Notes under the pieces: generated by a model
The model's database searches: none
Seen by the model: the letters and a program-made list of their open reading frames with translations, nothing else
Told to the model about the DNA's origin: nothing
Position numbers and translations under genes: made by a program
Part shown: piece after piece, positions 25,828 through 37,404 of the stretch
Layout of the letters: the number at the start of each line of letters is the position of its first letter
Position numbering within the stretch: the stretch's first letter is position 1
Source: Cenococcum geophilum 1.58
Taxonomy: Eukaryota; Ascomycota; Dothideomycetes; Gloniales; Gloniaceae
Direction: 5' to 3'
DNA length: 64,000 bases
NCBI GenBank assembly: GCA_001692895.1
Contig: KV748180.1
Coordinates: 1,668,195-1,732,194, forward strand

Positions 25828-28800
25828 GGTCCGCTCCGATCAGCAGCAAGATGCCGTCAGGGTATGGATTGCTCTTCATCGAGAAATATTCCGCAAACGA
25901 GGCGACCGCTACCCAAGATTGAGGCCAGTTGAGCACGATGAAGGTTTAAAAACTGTTATCCAAAACATAACAAAGCACATAGCACAGTGGCTTACCGAGA
26001 AATATCAAGGTTTGATTAAACTTCCTATTCTATCCACTGGCCTGTCCTCGTGTGTTTAGGATGTTAATTTCTCGTTAGGAGCTGAATCAATCCAGAAGCG
26101 TCTCACGGTTGTGGTACCACCGTACATTCCCACACTGTGCTCGCTTGCCTCCGTCGAATCCTTGTTTCGGGGGAATATTACAACCACCTTCATGAACGTC
26201 CACAACATCAGCCAAATATATGGAGCTCTTAGGAGCTATGAGCTGCCGTCGTTTGTTGTTCAAGACTCAATTGTATTTTGTTCCTCAGAAGATGAAGTAA
26301 CTGTATGCAGGCGAAGATATTCCCAGCTACCCAACAATGATTTGACTTTTCCTAGGTAGTCGCATTATATGAAGTCGCTCAAATTAAAAATGCCTTTCCC
26401 CAGTTACAGCCTGGGCCAGCAAAACTGATCACTTCTGGAGCACGAGATGTCGCCGAGAGTTTTCTCAAATTGGTGGAGACAAAAATCGGGTCTATTGAGT
26501 CCCAGTTAATGCAGGAGGAGGTAAGTTTCTGCCTACATACTTTTCCCCTATAGTTGTGTAAAGCAATCTTATCGTTTTGTAGGTGAGGCTAAAATTTCTA
26601 CGCGTAAGTTCCCAATTTTGATTTCCCCATTACATTCTAGCACCTAATTCTTGATAAGAATCTGAAAGATGGACGTGTTAAAAATATGCGAAGTAAGTAA
26701 TGCTAGAACAAAGAAGATTTGTCCGCTTAAGATAGTATGGTAGTACCCGGACTAAAGCCTATCACGGTCCAGCCCAATCAACTACAGAATGACGTATATT
26801 TACCAGTGTTCTCGGACATATCGAAAGAGATATTGGAACTGATTTTACAGACACCCTCCCGAACTTTCCTACTCTTAAGTGGAGTGTTAGCAGAATGTGA
26901 ATTTCTGCACTCACATATCCGGTCAGTAGTCAAACAACATTCGAGCAATCCCGAGGTCATCTTCCTTAAGCCGTTAAAAACGAGGTAAACAACAATTGGT
27001 ATTATTGATTCCTTCGAGTACTCACGTATACTTTAGAAGCACATGTTTCTGTGAAGGCGCAGTCCTCCTAGAACCCTCTGCAACTCATTTCATCGATGGC
27101 GAGCTCGAGCTTGTTGTTACCTCTTCTCAACCCACACATTCCTACTTCTCTTCCGGGCATGCTTTTGCTATTCAGCAGCTCGAAGATTCCCTTCGGAAAA
27201 TAGTTGAAAAGTGTGGGTATCGTTCGGAAATCACCAAGAATACGGTCCTAGCTTTGGAAAATGCCTTCCAAGTTCTCGAGGCCCCTGACATATTTACCGA
27301 GCACTGCTGGGAGTTCTACGGAAAATACTGTGAAGAAGCACGATCAGACTTGACAAGATCCGGCCTTGCCGATGAAAGAACGAATCTCACAGCCCTCCAT
27401 TTAGCTGCAGCACTGAACGACACCCTTGCGTTGCGGATTGGCCTTATTGCGGGGTTTTCAGTCAATGAATGGTCTTCCGGTTTATGTACAATGAGTCCAC
27501 TCCACGCCTGCATATACTACAACGATGAGGCAAAGGACATGGTTGAGGTCCTTCTCAACTCTGGGGCACAAACCCGGGACTTTGCGCATGACTGCCCTAT
27601 TCACCTCGCCACTGCGCGGAACCAAGTAGAAACACTCGCTCTGTTTGAGAGACGTGATCGAGAATTTTTCCAAGGATTGCTCCCCGATTTACTCCAGCTA
27701 GCATTTATGGTCTCGGCAAGAAACGCAGCTAAATATCTCATTAGCCTTGGAGCAGCAGATCTTAGGAGCAAGAACGAGTGTTCCTCTCAATTTATACTTT
27801 ACCGACCTGGGCTGTTTTGGCCACGGAGTTGGGAGACCTGTCGGCCTCGTGCACCGTTAGAAACTGTGTTCGAGCGTCTCTGGGTCGAGGAAGCTGCTCT
27901 CATTTTGAAACGCCGGATAGAACGTCACTCACCGAACTTCAAGTTTCACTCAACTTTGACCGGTTCACACTCTACTGATGAAAGACCCAGGCTGCTTGCG
28001 GAGTGGATTAGATTTGACCCATTCTGGAAAGGAGAAGAAGACAAAGATGCCCTCTACTGGGCTGTTAGACTAGGATATGGCGACCTCGTGCATCAAATCT
28101 GCGCCTCAAAGCCCACTACAGCCCGTATTTTGAGTGCACTAGATACAGCGGCCGAATATGCTCGAAATGAATATGCTACAGAAATGATTGGAAGTGTCAA
28201 ATCCTTCAATGAGAGCGGATTTTTGCATTTATTGCGCAAGCGCGCTTGGGCTTACGATGACACTGCTACTCGACGCCTCATCGCCAAAACTCTGGATCTA
28301 GAAGACTGGTATCGACTTAGACTGCCTAACGTTACTGAATGTGCATTCACGCGTGCCTTGGATCTGGCTATTGATTTAGACCTTAAAAAGGTGGTAAAGA
28401 TCCTTCTGGATTCAGTTGGCTCAAGTTGGAATGAGAACGCCAAACTACTCCTTAAGTGGGCCGTCTCAAACGACCGGAAACAAATTGTTCAAAGTCTCTT
28501 TTCAGGGATAACCTCTCCAAACTGGGACGGAAAAGATCACATTCTGGAGTCTCCAGAGGCCATTCTGAGCGCATTCAATTGGGCAACCCAGCACGGAGAT
28601 GACGATCTCGCGGAAATTCTTCTCCAGCCTGCATTTCCCTCACTGTTACAGAAGAGCGATTTCACCACTGAGATCAAGGCTAAAGACAAGAAGACCCACA
28701 CGGTCATAGCGCGGTTCTGCCTAAAGCTCATGTCGACGCTAAAGAAGGACATCTGCTCGCTCGGTTCATCAGATAAATCAATTACAGACATTGAACCTGG

Positions 28801-29476
28801 GCAACTGGAAAAATGTTTACCTACGGAGCTCCGATATGCATGTCTCCATTGGATATCGCATACCACGCAAAGTGGGATGCCACTAACCGATCATGGAGAA
28901 GTGCACACGTTCCTTCTCGGGCACTTTCTGCATTGGCTTGAGGCCTTGGGCCTACTAAGAAAATTACCTGAGGGAATTCGTGCAATCACTTCTCTGGAGT
29001 CTATAGTGACAGTAAGCGATAAGCAAAAGTTATATAATGTACTCTAAACTAACGGTAGTCAGGCTAACGGAGCACCCTCTTTATTAGCAGATCTGCATGA
29101 TGCGAAACTGTTTATGCAAGAAAACCAGTCAACAATTGAACAAGCCTTGCTTCAGCTATACTGTGTTGCTCTTGTATTTCCACCAGAAGAAAGCCTTGTC
29201 CGACAAAATAACCGAGAGCATCGGAAGCCGCATTGGATAGCTGAGTCGTCGAAAGTACCAAAACACTGTGACTCATTAAAGACACTCGCTGAGGAGAGCA
29301 CTGCTAAGGAAAACAAAAGACGCGAGGCACTAGCTATAGCTAGGGGGAGCGTAATGCTGAGAGATCCGCTTAGACCTTATACGGTTACGCAGGCTGAAAG
29401 AGAGCGCTACCAGAGGCTAGTGCTGGGAATGACGGAGAAGCAGATCGTAAGGGCGAACGCGTGGCAGCGTCGCTAA
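25828..29476 (+). CDS. Mosaic protein: Hsp70-like fold, ankyrin repeats, NLR linker (in-frame TAA at 29045)
   Basis: Exons 25828-26009, 26079-26296, 26356-26520, 26583-26603, 26659-26692, 26744-26984 and 27037-29047. All phases agree, and two exons are only 21 and 34 nt. The first third resembles a worn Hsp70/actin-like ATPase: RLTVVVPPYIP, VVALYEVAQI, FLLLSGVLAECEFLHSHI and CFCEGAVL sit where fungal Hsp70-like proteins have the TVPAY, GGTVD..YEV, LVGGFG and RGA segments. The phosphate loops are not conserved. Ankyrin repeats follow (TALHLAAALNDTLALRIGL, MSPLHACIYYNDEAKDMVEV). The end (LPTELRYACLHWISHT, FLLGHFLHWLEALGLLRKLP) matches the segment after NACHT in fungal NLRs. The frame passes a TAA at 29045-29047 and continues in the same frame to 29476 with ALLQLYCVALVFPPEESLVR, the usual pre-WD40 linker. 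The 5' end is unresolved. Confidence 0.65.
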
Positions 29477-29479
29477 CAT

Positions 29480-30388
29480 CTAGCTGCTAACATAAGCAGT
29501 CAGTCACCGCGGATATATATATAGTAAGTTAATACATAGTAAGGAAGGATTAATTTAGTAGTATTTTAAAGCTTTTTAGTAGACTGTAATAGAAGTTAAA
29601 AATCTTTAACTAAAATTTAGTTAAGAAGTCATAGGATATTTATGCTAAATTATATAACCATCTCCTATTATATATTTAGATATATTTTACCTAGACTCAC
29701 TAATAAACAAACCCCGTTTACTAATTTGTTTACTTATTTACTTTATAATTAAACAACCAATTAAACCTAGAGGCCTAATTTTAGCAGTTAATTAAGCCCT
29801 ATATCGTCCCATTTAATTAAGTTAGTTTACTTATTTAATATATAAGATATAAGTATTACTTTTAGTTAAGAGGAGTAAATATAGGGGTTCTTAGTAGGTA
29901 GTTCTATAATATACAATAATCGCAATATAATATACGCGCTAAAAATAAATATCTAAACGCATCTTTCTAACCTAACCCTTTAAAATCCCCTCTTTCACCT
30001 ACTAATTCTTATTACTATCCTACCTATTACGTCTTCCTACCCTACTAAAGCTAGCCCTATTAATTTAGCAGAGAATATACCTATAATTATGCCTAGTAAA
30101 GCCTATAAAGTGTGCAGGCTCAGTCAAAAGAACAGAATCTATTGGCAGCCAGCGAACGAGAATTCCAAGACGAGGTCTGGAAGAAGGTCGAGGAAAGGAC
30201 ACGCCTATATACATGAGCCAAGGCTCGGCTCGGCCGAGCCCCTGACTAGGGTTTGTAACAGTGCCGTAACATAAAGTTTCTAATACCTTAGTATACGCAA
30301 AACTAAAACTATAATAATATTATTATTATTCATTCATTGCTTAACCTCCGAATCGGATCCCTGTCGGGCTCACGTGGACTACACCTTA
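29480..30388. other. AT-rich spacer
   Basis: From about 29500 to 30080 the DNA is again TA-rich with no readable gene. Around 30100-30200 a short island reads, in one plus frame, LLAASEREFQDEVWKKVEER, a coiled-coil-like fragment without start or family. It may be the end of a transposon protein. Confidence 0.45.
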
Positions 30389-30713
30389 TCCCTTGACCCG
30401 TCAACTTGGGCACGCAGGTTATCGATAAGAGTCCACCAATCAGATCAATAGGATTTGGTGGCCGTGCTCAGGAATACAAGATAGGCTCGAATTCGGGGAG
30501 TGGCCAAGGCCTTGGGGGGGGGTATTTTCGCCGTCTTATTTGGGGGAACCTTATATTGAGTCTTCTGAACAGGATCTGCATCGATTCTGGTATAATTGGA
30601 AGGCATGGTGGTGGTGTATTTGATGGTTGAATTCTATAGAGATACACGCGTTGTTCTGATTCTGGTGTTCGCGCACAGGCCTTCCCCTTTGCTCGCCCTG
30701 ACGGGTTAAGGGA
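30389..30713. mobile_element. MITE with TCCCTTGACCCGTC inverted ends, copy 1
   Basis: The ends TCCCTTGACCCGTC and GACGGGTTAAGGGA are inverted repeats, flanked by TA on both sides (30387-30388 and 30714-30715). The interior shares landmarks with 53807-54447, in the same order: TTATCGATAAGAGTCC, GGTGGTGT, ATGGTTGAATTCTATA and ACACGCG-like. There is no coding capacity. A TA duplication with inverted ends fits a non-autonomous Tc1/mariner-type element. Confidence 0.75.
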
Positions 30714-30951
30714 TATACATGTGGAGAAAACTCTGTGAGAAAACCCCGTATGCTGTCTCTCCGCCTTTAGGTCCCGCCTGCCTGCGAGTCACCTGTGGTC
30801 CTGTATATCCTTACTTTCGGTCTCCTCGGTAACCACTGCTGCCGTAGTAAGCCTATGGACGCGCTAGTATCCTAAGCTTACACTCCTACTGTAGAGCCTC
30901 TAGGGGGCGCCTGTCCCCCCCCTTACCTTCCTCCGCTATTTGCTTTGTAAC

Positions 30952-31311
30952 CTAGAACTGGTTTAGGACGTTCTGGCTGATGAGCCACCGGGTGATCGCC
31001 TTAAGGCCTCTTCGTGTTGAAAGTATTGTGTTATAGTCCTCCGTACCAGCTGCTAGAAGCATCGCCTCTCGGCCGGTACGTAGGGGGCATGCTAGTGTTA
31101 CGTGCTTTAGTGTTTGTCTTGGCCAGCCGCACTCGTACCTAGGGACTCTTATTCCGTGGAGCCAATCTTTTAGTCCTATTACCCCTGTCCTTAGAAGCGT
31201 TGCCATTGTGTTTTCTGCCATCGTTAGTCCTCGGCAAAGTTTTTGGGCGTTTACCCTCCATCCCCGAGTCATAATAGAGGATAAGAAAATTCCAAGCCCA
31301 TACATATACAA
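30952..31311 (-). pseudogene. 3' end of a LINE (Tad1/I-like) ORF2
   Basis: A 119-codon open frame reads LLRTGVIGLKDWLHGI, then YECGWPRQTLKHVTLACPLR and ends TRRGLKAITRWLISQNVLNQF. This is the C-terminal tail of fungal non-LTR retrotransposon ORF2: a helical segment, a Cys-x-His-x-Cys zinc-like motif, then GxxxLxRWxxxxGxLxQF. Only the tail is present, a typical 5' truncation. About 230 bp of C/G-richer sequence follows to 30714 and may be its 3' untranslated part. It lies between a MITE and repeat A copies. Confidence 0.65.
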
Positions 31312-31462
31312 CCAACTAAACGCTGGTGCCTATAGATGTAGAAGCGTCAAAAGCGGCCAGCAGTTGAGCGAGACAATCAAACGCCAAGAAAAAGAGGAAG
31401 CTGAACGCTAAGTTCATTTATGGTTAATTTTATTTTCCTACATCTTATAATACTATCGCGGT

Positions 31463-31786
31463 ATCTATTATTCACACGCTTGCGGAGAAGAGGATTAATT
31501 AATCTAATTGGTGGGTACGGGCTCAAAGGCATCAATTAAGAATGGGTATATTCGCAAGGCCATTTACAGGGGATTGCCCTGCCTTAACTAAACGTGATGC
31601 CTATAGACCCGTGCGCAAGCATATCGCTACAGTATCTATTTATAAAGCCTAAAATATACAACTAAAGAAAAAGGTGTAGGTAGGAGGGAAAGCAAGTAAG
31701 TAAGGCTTAATTTTGTAAATATTAATAATGTTAATATTACTAAAATATAGGGGTGCTACTATAGTGCTCGCTTAGCCACATAGATA
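31463..31786 (+). repeat. Dispersed repeat A, copy 2
   Basis: It runs from TCTATTATTCACACGCTTGCGG to GCTCGCTTAGCCACATAG and is the reverse complement of 13118-13446 with mostly transition differences. A truncated third copy follows immediately. Confidence 0.7.
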
Positions 31787-31792
31787 TATCTA

Positions 31793-31942
31793 TCTATTAT
31801 TTACACGCTTACGGAAAAGAGGATTAATTAATTTAATTAGTAGGTATGGGCTTAAAGGCATTAATTAAGAATGGGTATATTTATAAGGCCATTTATAGGG
31901 GATTACCCTGCCTTAACTAAATGTAATACCTATAGACCTAGA
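31793..31942 (+). repeat. Dispersed repeat A, copy 3 (5' half only)
   Basis: It begins TCTATTATTTACACGCTTACGG and follows copy 2 base for base, with many C-to-T type changes, through CCTATAGACC. Then the similarity stops. Its tandem position behind copy 2 may reflect insertion or unequal exchange between two elements. Confidence 0.65.
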
Positions 31943-32049
31943 AGCGCAGCGCCTATACTATATAAGATAGAGTAGGGGGAAGAAAAAATAAAAAATAAAA
32001 AAGGAGGGGAAAGGAGAGATTTAAGTTAATATATTAGAGTACTAAAATA

Positions 32050-33500
32050 GGCACTCCTATACGCCGTTATACCTAAATACCTTCACCTATTATATTTAGG
32101 GCGAGTAATAATAAAAACGGTATTAGCGTTCTATATTAGAAGTTTATACTTAGCTAAAATAGGTTTTTTAGGGATAATAAATAGTAAAGCTGGAACGCTT
32201 ATAAGGACTACTAGCCTAGTTACTATATTTAGCTGTCTATAAAACTGTTATCTTAAGTATATTAAGTAGCACCTTTTTAAAACAAGTGTCCGTTATAGAG
32301 CTTAGAGTAAAGGCTAAGAGTAATAACTCTATACTTTAGCTTATTTCTAACTATATAGCTTATAAAGGCCGATCTCTTAAAGTAAAAGAAAGGGGCATTT
32401 CTAGGTTAGGGGTTATTTTTAAATAGGTATTTTATAGCTTAAACTACGTATTTAGGTTACCCTAAAGCGGTAATTATAATTAAGACTCCTTAGTAATTAA
32501 TATTTATTTTACTACGCTTTAAATATAATATTATATAGTCCTCTACTAGCGTTATATTATTTCTAGTATATTTTATAGTAAAGAAGGTATAGCTATCTTT
32601 TTAAGCCTTAGTATAGGTAATCTCGCCTAGATAAAGGAATTTTATAAAGGCTATAGTAACAGCGGCGTTAAAGTTAAGATCCTTAACAGATTAGGCATTT
32701 AGGGTAATTAATTAGGTAAGGATATCTTTAGTAATTAGCAATCTTTTAGCCGTAGTAAAGGGATTTATAGATATTATACCGTCTAGGATCCTCTTAATAA
32801 TAGGATTATTAAAGATGGAGGTGTTATAATTAGCGTTAATATAGTAGGATTAAATTGCGGAGATATAGGCTCTAACTATAGTAGGCTTAATATAGCTTAT
32901 TTCTGGACTAGTATTACTAAAGATCTATTAGGTAATTTATTCTCTTAGGTAATAAAGGGGCGCTAGGTACTTTACTGCTCTATAAAGGTTATAGTAGCCC
33001 TCCTAACTCTTAATTACGGGATAATATAAATCTCTTATTCTATTAGAGAGGCCGTGCTATAATAGTTAGCTAAAGTATTTTAAGGGGGCTTTTACCTTAA
33101 TCCAGAAATTAGGTAGGGGGTCTTTAAGAAAGACTAGGTCTTTTATTTTAGCGTTAGATTAAATATAATAAAGAAGCGTATAATAATGGTAAATTAGAAG
33201 TATCCTAATGTGGGTATAATAATAATACCCTATTATAATTAAAACGAGATAAAGTATTAGCTAGCCCGTTTTCTATAGAGGAAACCTACTCTATATAGAG
33301 CGTAATATTATAGGCTATAGCTAGTTAGAGGATCTTATAGAGCGGGTAATTACTTAGTCCTTTTACTACCGTATTTTAGAATCCTAAAAGTGCTACTATA
33401 TTATTTATATAGATATAAACTAAGCTATACTCCTACTACGTTACCTAGAGCTAAAATAAAGTTATAATTACTTAGACCTCTCGCTTATTAATTAGGGTAA
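32050..33500 (-). pseudogene. Crypton-like tyrosine recombinase relic
   Basis: The minus strand, read through TAA/TAG stops, resembles the recombinase of fungal Crypton-type elements. It shows AKRLLITKDILT, then NFNAAVTIAFIKFLYLGEI (about 32610-32670) and VEDYIILYLKRSKININYQG. The C-terminal catalytic part is YNGHLFQKGAT (about 32275-32305), where the family has YSGHSFRKGAA, then LGQQSLQAFQLYY, where it has LGRWxSxAFxxYF with the catalytic Tyr. Arg codons have become Gln-like or stop codons and the protein is dead. Upstream sequence beyond 34038 may be the N-terminal part, separated by a later LTR-element insertion. Confidence 0.65.
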
Positions 33501-34038
33501 GGTAGTATTCTATATTAGGGTAGTAGCTTAAAGAATTATCTTAGGGTAGAGATACCGAATAGGGCGGCTATGTTGTCCCTTAAGAATCCTTAAAAAAGAA
33601 GAAGGCCCTATAACTAAGAATCCTAAATACGTCTAAGAAGAAATAGAATTATTTTTAATCCGTATTATTAAAGAAGAGGATACTATTTAAAAGGGTAAGA
33701 GCATCCCTTTACTATAATAAGTCTTAGCGAAGTTTAGCTATTAGCTATTAGTGAGGATAACTATCTACCTTTATAAAAGTAGAAATAAACTCCTAGATAA
33801 AGCGGTTATATAAATACCTAAGCCTAATTACCTAGGCGCTCTAAGCGAGTCTACTAGCTAGTTTTTAACTCTAAACTAGCATTAGGGATCTACTACTTAA
33901 CGCTTTATTAATCTCCTTAATTATAGTGGCCTATTTTAAAGGAGAAAGACGTAGTTTAAACTTTAGAGTATCTATAATATAACCTAGGACTTTAGCCGTA
34001 GTGCCTTTAATATTCTTTAATTTATTTTATAGGATACC

Positions 34039-34231
34039 TGTCGGTACCAATTTAATGGTATAAGTGAGTCGTGTCTAGGGGCACGAAATACGTATAGTAT
34101 CGTATGCTTATTTAGACGGTGGTGACTCGTTCTTCTAATCGTACATAAAGTGGTAGAATTTAAGGGGTTTCCTGAGCTCGCTTAGCTCACGTGATTGCGA
34201 CCATAAATTCCTGTACGAACTCGTTCAGACA
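34039..34231. repeat. Left LTR (193 bp) of a gag-only element
   Basis: It runs from TGTCGGTACC to GTTCAGACA and is repeated at 37207-37399 with two visible differences, both C versus T. It is preceded by ATACC (34034-34038), the same five bases that follow the right LTR. Confidence 0.95.
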
Positions 34232-35099
34232 CTGGCAGTACTTGAAAAATGAAANAACTTGTGTATAGCCTCCGTAATTGCTTTAATGAAACCGTGAAAT
34301 ATAAGAGAAAATATATAAGAAATAAAACCATAAAATANAAAAGAATTTAAGAAATAAAACCGTAAAATACAAAAGAAATATATAGGAAATTCCTCCGTAN
34401 AATAGGTGCTATGCTATAATTATATACTAGCGGTACTTAAAGTGAAAACCGCTTGTATATAGCCTCCGTAATTTGCTTTAATAAAACTGTAAAATGCAAA
34501 ATATATAAAAATAAAACCGTAAAATATAAAAGAAATACGTAAAAATAAAACTGTAAAACATAAAGGAAATGCGTAAGAAATCCTCCTAAAGTGCCTTCTG
34601 GGCTGCCTTTTAAACGGTGCTCTAGGCTGGCCGTAAGTCCTGCTTACGGGCCGTAAATGAACTATGCAGCCTTCCGTCAGGCCGTAAATGAACCGTACGG
34701 CCTTCCGATGGGCCGTAAACGAGCCGTAAGTGCTCTATTAGTCTCGTTCTAACACTAGGAGTATTATATCACCTCCCTTGGTGTTTAAGGACTCTGTATA
34801 GCTTTTCGGCTAATAAGTAGCCGAAACGGCGGTATAGGTGGTGGGTTTTAGTACTACTAGCGGCAGCGGCGGTTAGTGAGGGTAGTATATGCTCTTTAGC
34901 TAGGGTGTTCCTTCTTCCATATAACGGCTAAGGACTAGGCAGTAAAGGGTAGATCAAATAAGGCTATAGGTTGTTTATGCTCCTTAGCCATAGGCTTTGC
35001 CTTATATAGCTCGTTTTGGGGAAGGTAGGGGTTGTACGTGGGTTGGTCCATATACAGTAGGGGGAGGGTAGAGGCGGTTGCCGCAGGCAGTGATTGCTG

Positions 35100-36652
35100 G
35101 GTAGGTTGCGGAGGTTCGTACGAGCTTGGCTGCCGTGGCTCCTTGGCTTTGGTTAACGAAGAGGGTAAAGCTAGCGGAGCTTGTGCAGACGGAGCTTTTG
35201 CGGACGGAGCTTTTGCGGACGGAGCTTGCGCGGACGGAGCTTGCGCAGACGGAGCTTGTATAGACGGAGCTTGCGCGGACGGAGGTTGCGCAGGCGGGGC
35301 TTATACGGGCGGAGGTTGTACGGACGAAGGTTGTACGGGCGGAGGTTGTACAGACAGAGCTTAAGCGGACGGGGCTTGTGCGGACGAAGCTTGTGCGGAC
35401 GGAGGTCGTGTAAACGGAGCTTGCGGTGACGGAGCTTGCGCGGGCGGAGCTTATATAGGCGGAGCTTATATAGGCGGAGCTTATACGAACGGAGCTTGCG
35501 CGGACGGAGCTTATATAGGCGGAGCTTGCGCAGATAGAGCTTACGGGGGCGGAGCTTATGTAGGTAGAGCTTGAGTAGACGGGGCAGTTATAATATTTGA
35601 TTAAGGCTCTGGTAACTGAGCTAGGGTAGGAAGGCTAGGTAGAGGATTATCCTTTAAGGCTTACGGGCCTATTGCATCATCGTCTTAAGGGTTAAGCTCC
35701 TTTTAATTGGTTGCTTGATCTTAATTTCCACTAGAGTCTACTTGTCGATTTCCACTAGAGTCCACTTGTTAATTTCCACTGGAGTCTACCTGTTAACTTC
35801 CACCGATATCTGTACGAGTCTTATTAGGCTCTTCCTTTGACGTCTTGTCTAGTTCTTCCCTTGGCATAACTACCCCACTAGAACGTTCCGTAAAACCGTT
35901 CTGCTATAGGGTATACTGCTAATGGCCAAGTTGCTGAGGGTTGTACTGCTGCTAGGTAGGCTGCTAGGTAGGACTTAGTTGGTGCGGGTATTGTAGTTTC
36001 TGGGGAACTTCTAAAGTAGGCAGGGGTAATTCCAGCTCATCTAGTTTAACGGGTGCTTCTAGTTCGTTTGGTATGACGTTATAGGTGTTCTTAGTAGGGT
36101 GGGAATGTGACGTTATATATGGTAAAAGTCCTATTTTTTTAGGCGGTGGTGGATTTGTATATATTGAAGGTCCTAGAAGACCAGAGATCTAATTAGGTTT
36201 TTGAGAAGTAAAGAATCTATAGGTATTAATGTGGTCTAAGACTTCCTCTTTAGTCCATTCCGTTTAGTCCTCCTTGCATAGTGTATCATATAAAGACTGT
36301 GCAATGGTAACTTGCTTATTAACCCATATACCTTAGTAACGTAGGAGGGCTCGTAGGTTGTAGGTGGCTATATAGTCACAAGTCTTAAAAATAGCTTCCG
36401 TGAAGTCTGCGAAGTCTTCCTAGTATTGCTCCTATAGGTTATTATTTTTAAGCTTAAAGTATCCGTATTTAAGGATTTTAAACTTAATATATTCGTTAAT
36501 ATTAAGTATGGACTTAATATCAACTCCTTATCTCCACTTCTTTTAACCTTCGCTAACTTGCTTGCTGATATCTGCCATACTGTGTAGTGTAGTATAGTGC
36601 GTAGCGGGTGGAAGGGGTCTTGTGGTGGTCCGTAAGGGCGGTTGATATCCAT
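35100..36652 (-). pseudogene. Gag-like reading frame of the short LTR element
   Basis: It opens with MDINRPYGPPQDPFHPLRT (36652) and continues, with a frame change, as FADFTEAIFKTCDYIATYNL, QVTIAQSLYDTLCKED and WTKEEVLDHINTY. This is the helical capsid-like layout of fungal LTR-element Gag proteins. Behind it come Pro/Gln-rich segments, three copies of a QVDSSGN unit (near 35730-35810) and a long Ala/Pro/Ser repeat encoded by the 15-bp repeat at 35180-35580. Stops and at least one frameshift interrupt it. No protease or zinc knuckle is recognisable. Confidence 0.55.
35180..35580. repeat. 15-bp minisatellite inside the short LTR element
   Basis: The unit GACGGAGCTTGCGCG is repeated about 26 times with small changes. 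The period of 15 keeps several frames open on both strands, which explains the Gly/Ala/Asp-rich and Arg/Ser-rich open frames seen on the plus strand there. Confidence 0.85.
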
Positions 36653-37206
36653 AACGGTTCGTAAAAGGGTAGGGGGTTTCTATAAGGTCTTATAACGGTC
36701 CGTAGAGGCAATTAATAGGTCCGTAGTAGTTTATAGAGGGGTAAAAGGTCTCCGTAAGGGGTCTGATAAGATATCAGAGGTATTAAAGGAGGGTGTAGTA
36801 GAAGTAGGGGGTTAAGGTTTAAGGATAGGGGTTTAAGGTTCAAAGGAGGTTAAGTATAGGGGTTCCGTATAGGTCTGTATTCGCGTCTATAACTTCCAGT
36901 AACCATACTAAGACTTAAATAAGTATATAGAGTTGGTGATAGGTCCATAATCCCCAACTTCCAACCTTCTAGCAGGTTGTACTAGGAGTTTAAACGGGTA
37001 GTCGCTGTCGAGTATTGCTTAGGGGGAGGTGTCGAGTAATTACTAATTTAGATTCGAGGTATTTCTAGATAAGGTAGAGTGTTAGACGTCTTCCAAATCT
37101 AAAGTACTTTAATTCTGTTTAACTGAGATAGGGCCTTTGTAAGGTGGAGCGTAAACGTCTTCTAAGTAAGTGCGTATCTCCTGATCTGTGCGCGCTTACT
37201 GATCAG

Positions 37207-37399
37207 TGTCGGTACCAATTTAATGGTATAAGTGAGTTGTGTCTAGGGGCACGAAATACGTATAGTATCGTATGCTTATTTAGACGGTGGTGACTCGTTC
37301 TTCTAATTGTACATAAAGTGGTAGAATTTAAGGGGTTTCCTGAGCTCGCTTAGCTCACGTGATTGCGACCATAAATTCCTGTACGAACTCGTTCAGACA
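37207..37399. repeat. Right LTR (193 bp) of the gag-only element
   Basis: Direct repeat of 34039-34231, followed by ATACC at 37400-37404. Confidence 0.95.
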
Positions 37400-37404
37400 A
37401 TACC

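Larger units (their letters stand above)
34039..37399 (-). mobile_element. Short LTR retrotransposon, apparently gag-only, non-autonomous
   Basis: The element is 3,361 bp with 193-bp LTRs and the target duplication ATACC on both sides (34034-34038, 37400-37404). The two LTRs differ at two sites, so the insertion is recent compared with its RIP-worn surroundings. Inside I find no reverse transcriptase, RNase H, integrase or chromodomain in any frame. The minus strand carries a Gag-like frame (36652 downward, see separate entry). The 34255-34590 stretch has repeats of an AATAAAACCGTAAAATA-like unit and three undetermined bases (34255, 34338, 34400). A TGGCAGTACTTG after the left LTR could serve as primer site in the other orientation, so strand is inferred from the Gag frame. 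Mobility would need enzymes from another element. Confidence 0.85.

Noticed and set aside
35032..35429. Gly/Ala/Asp-rich and Arg/Ser-rich open frames on the plus strand
   Set aside because: They come from the 15-bp minisatellite inside the gag-only LTR element. The Gag-like frame is on the other strand.
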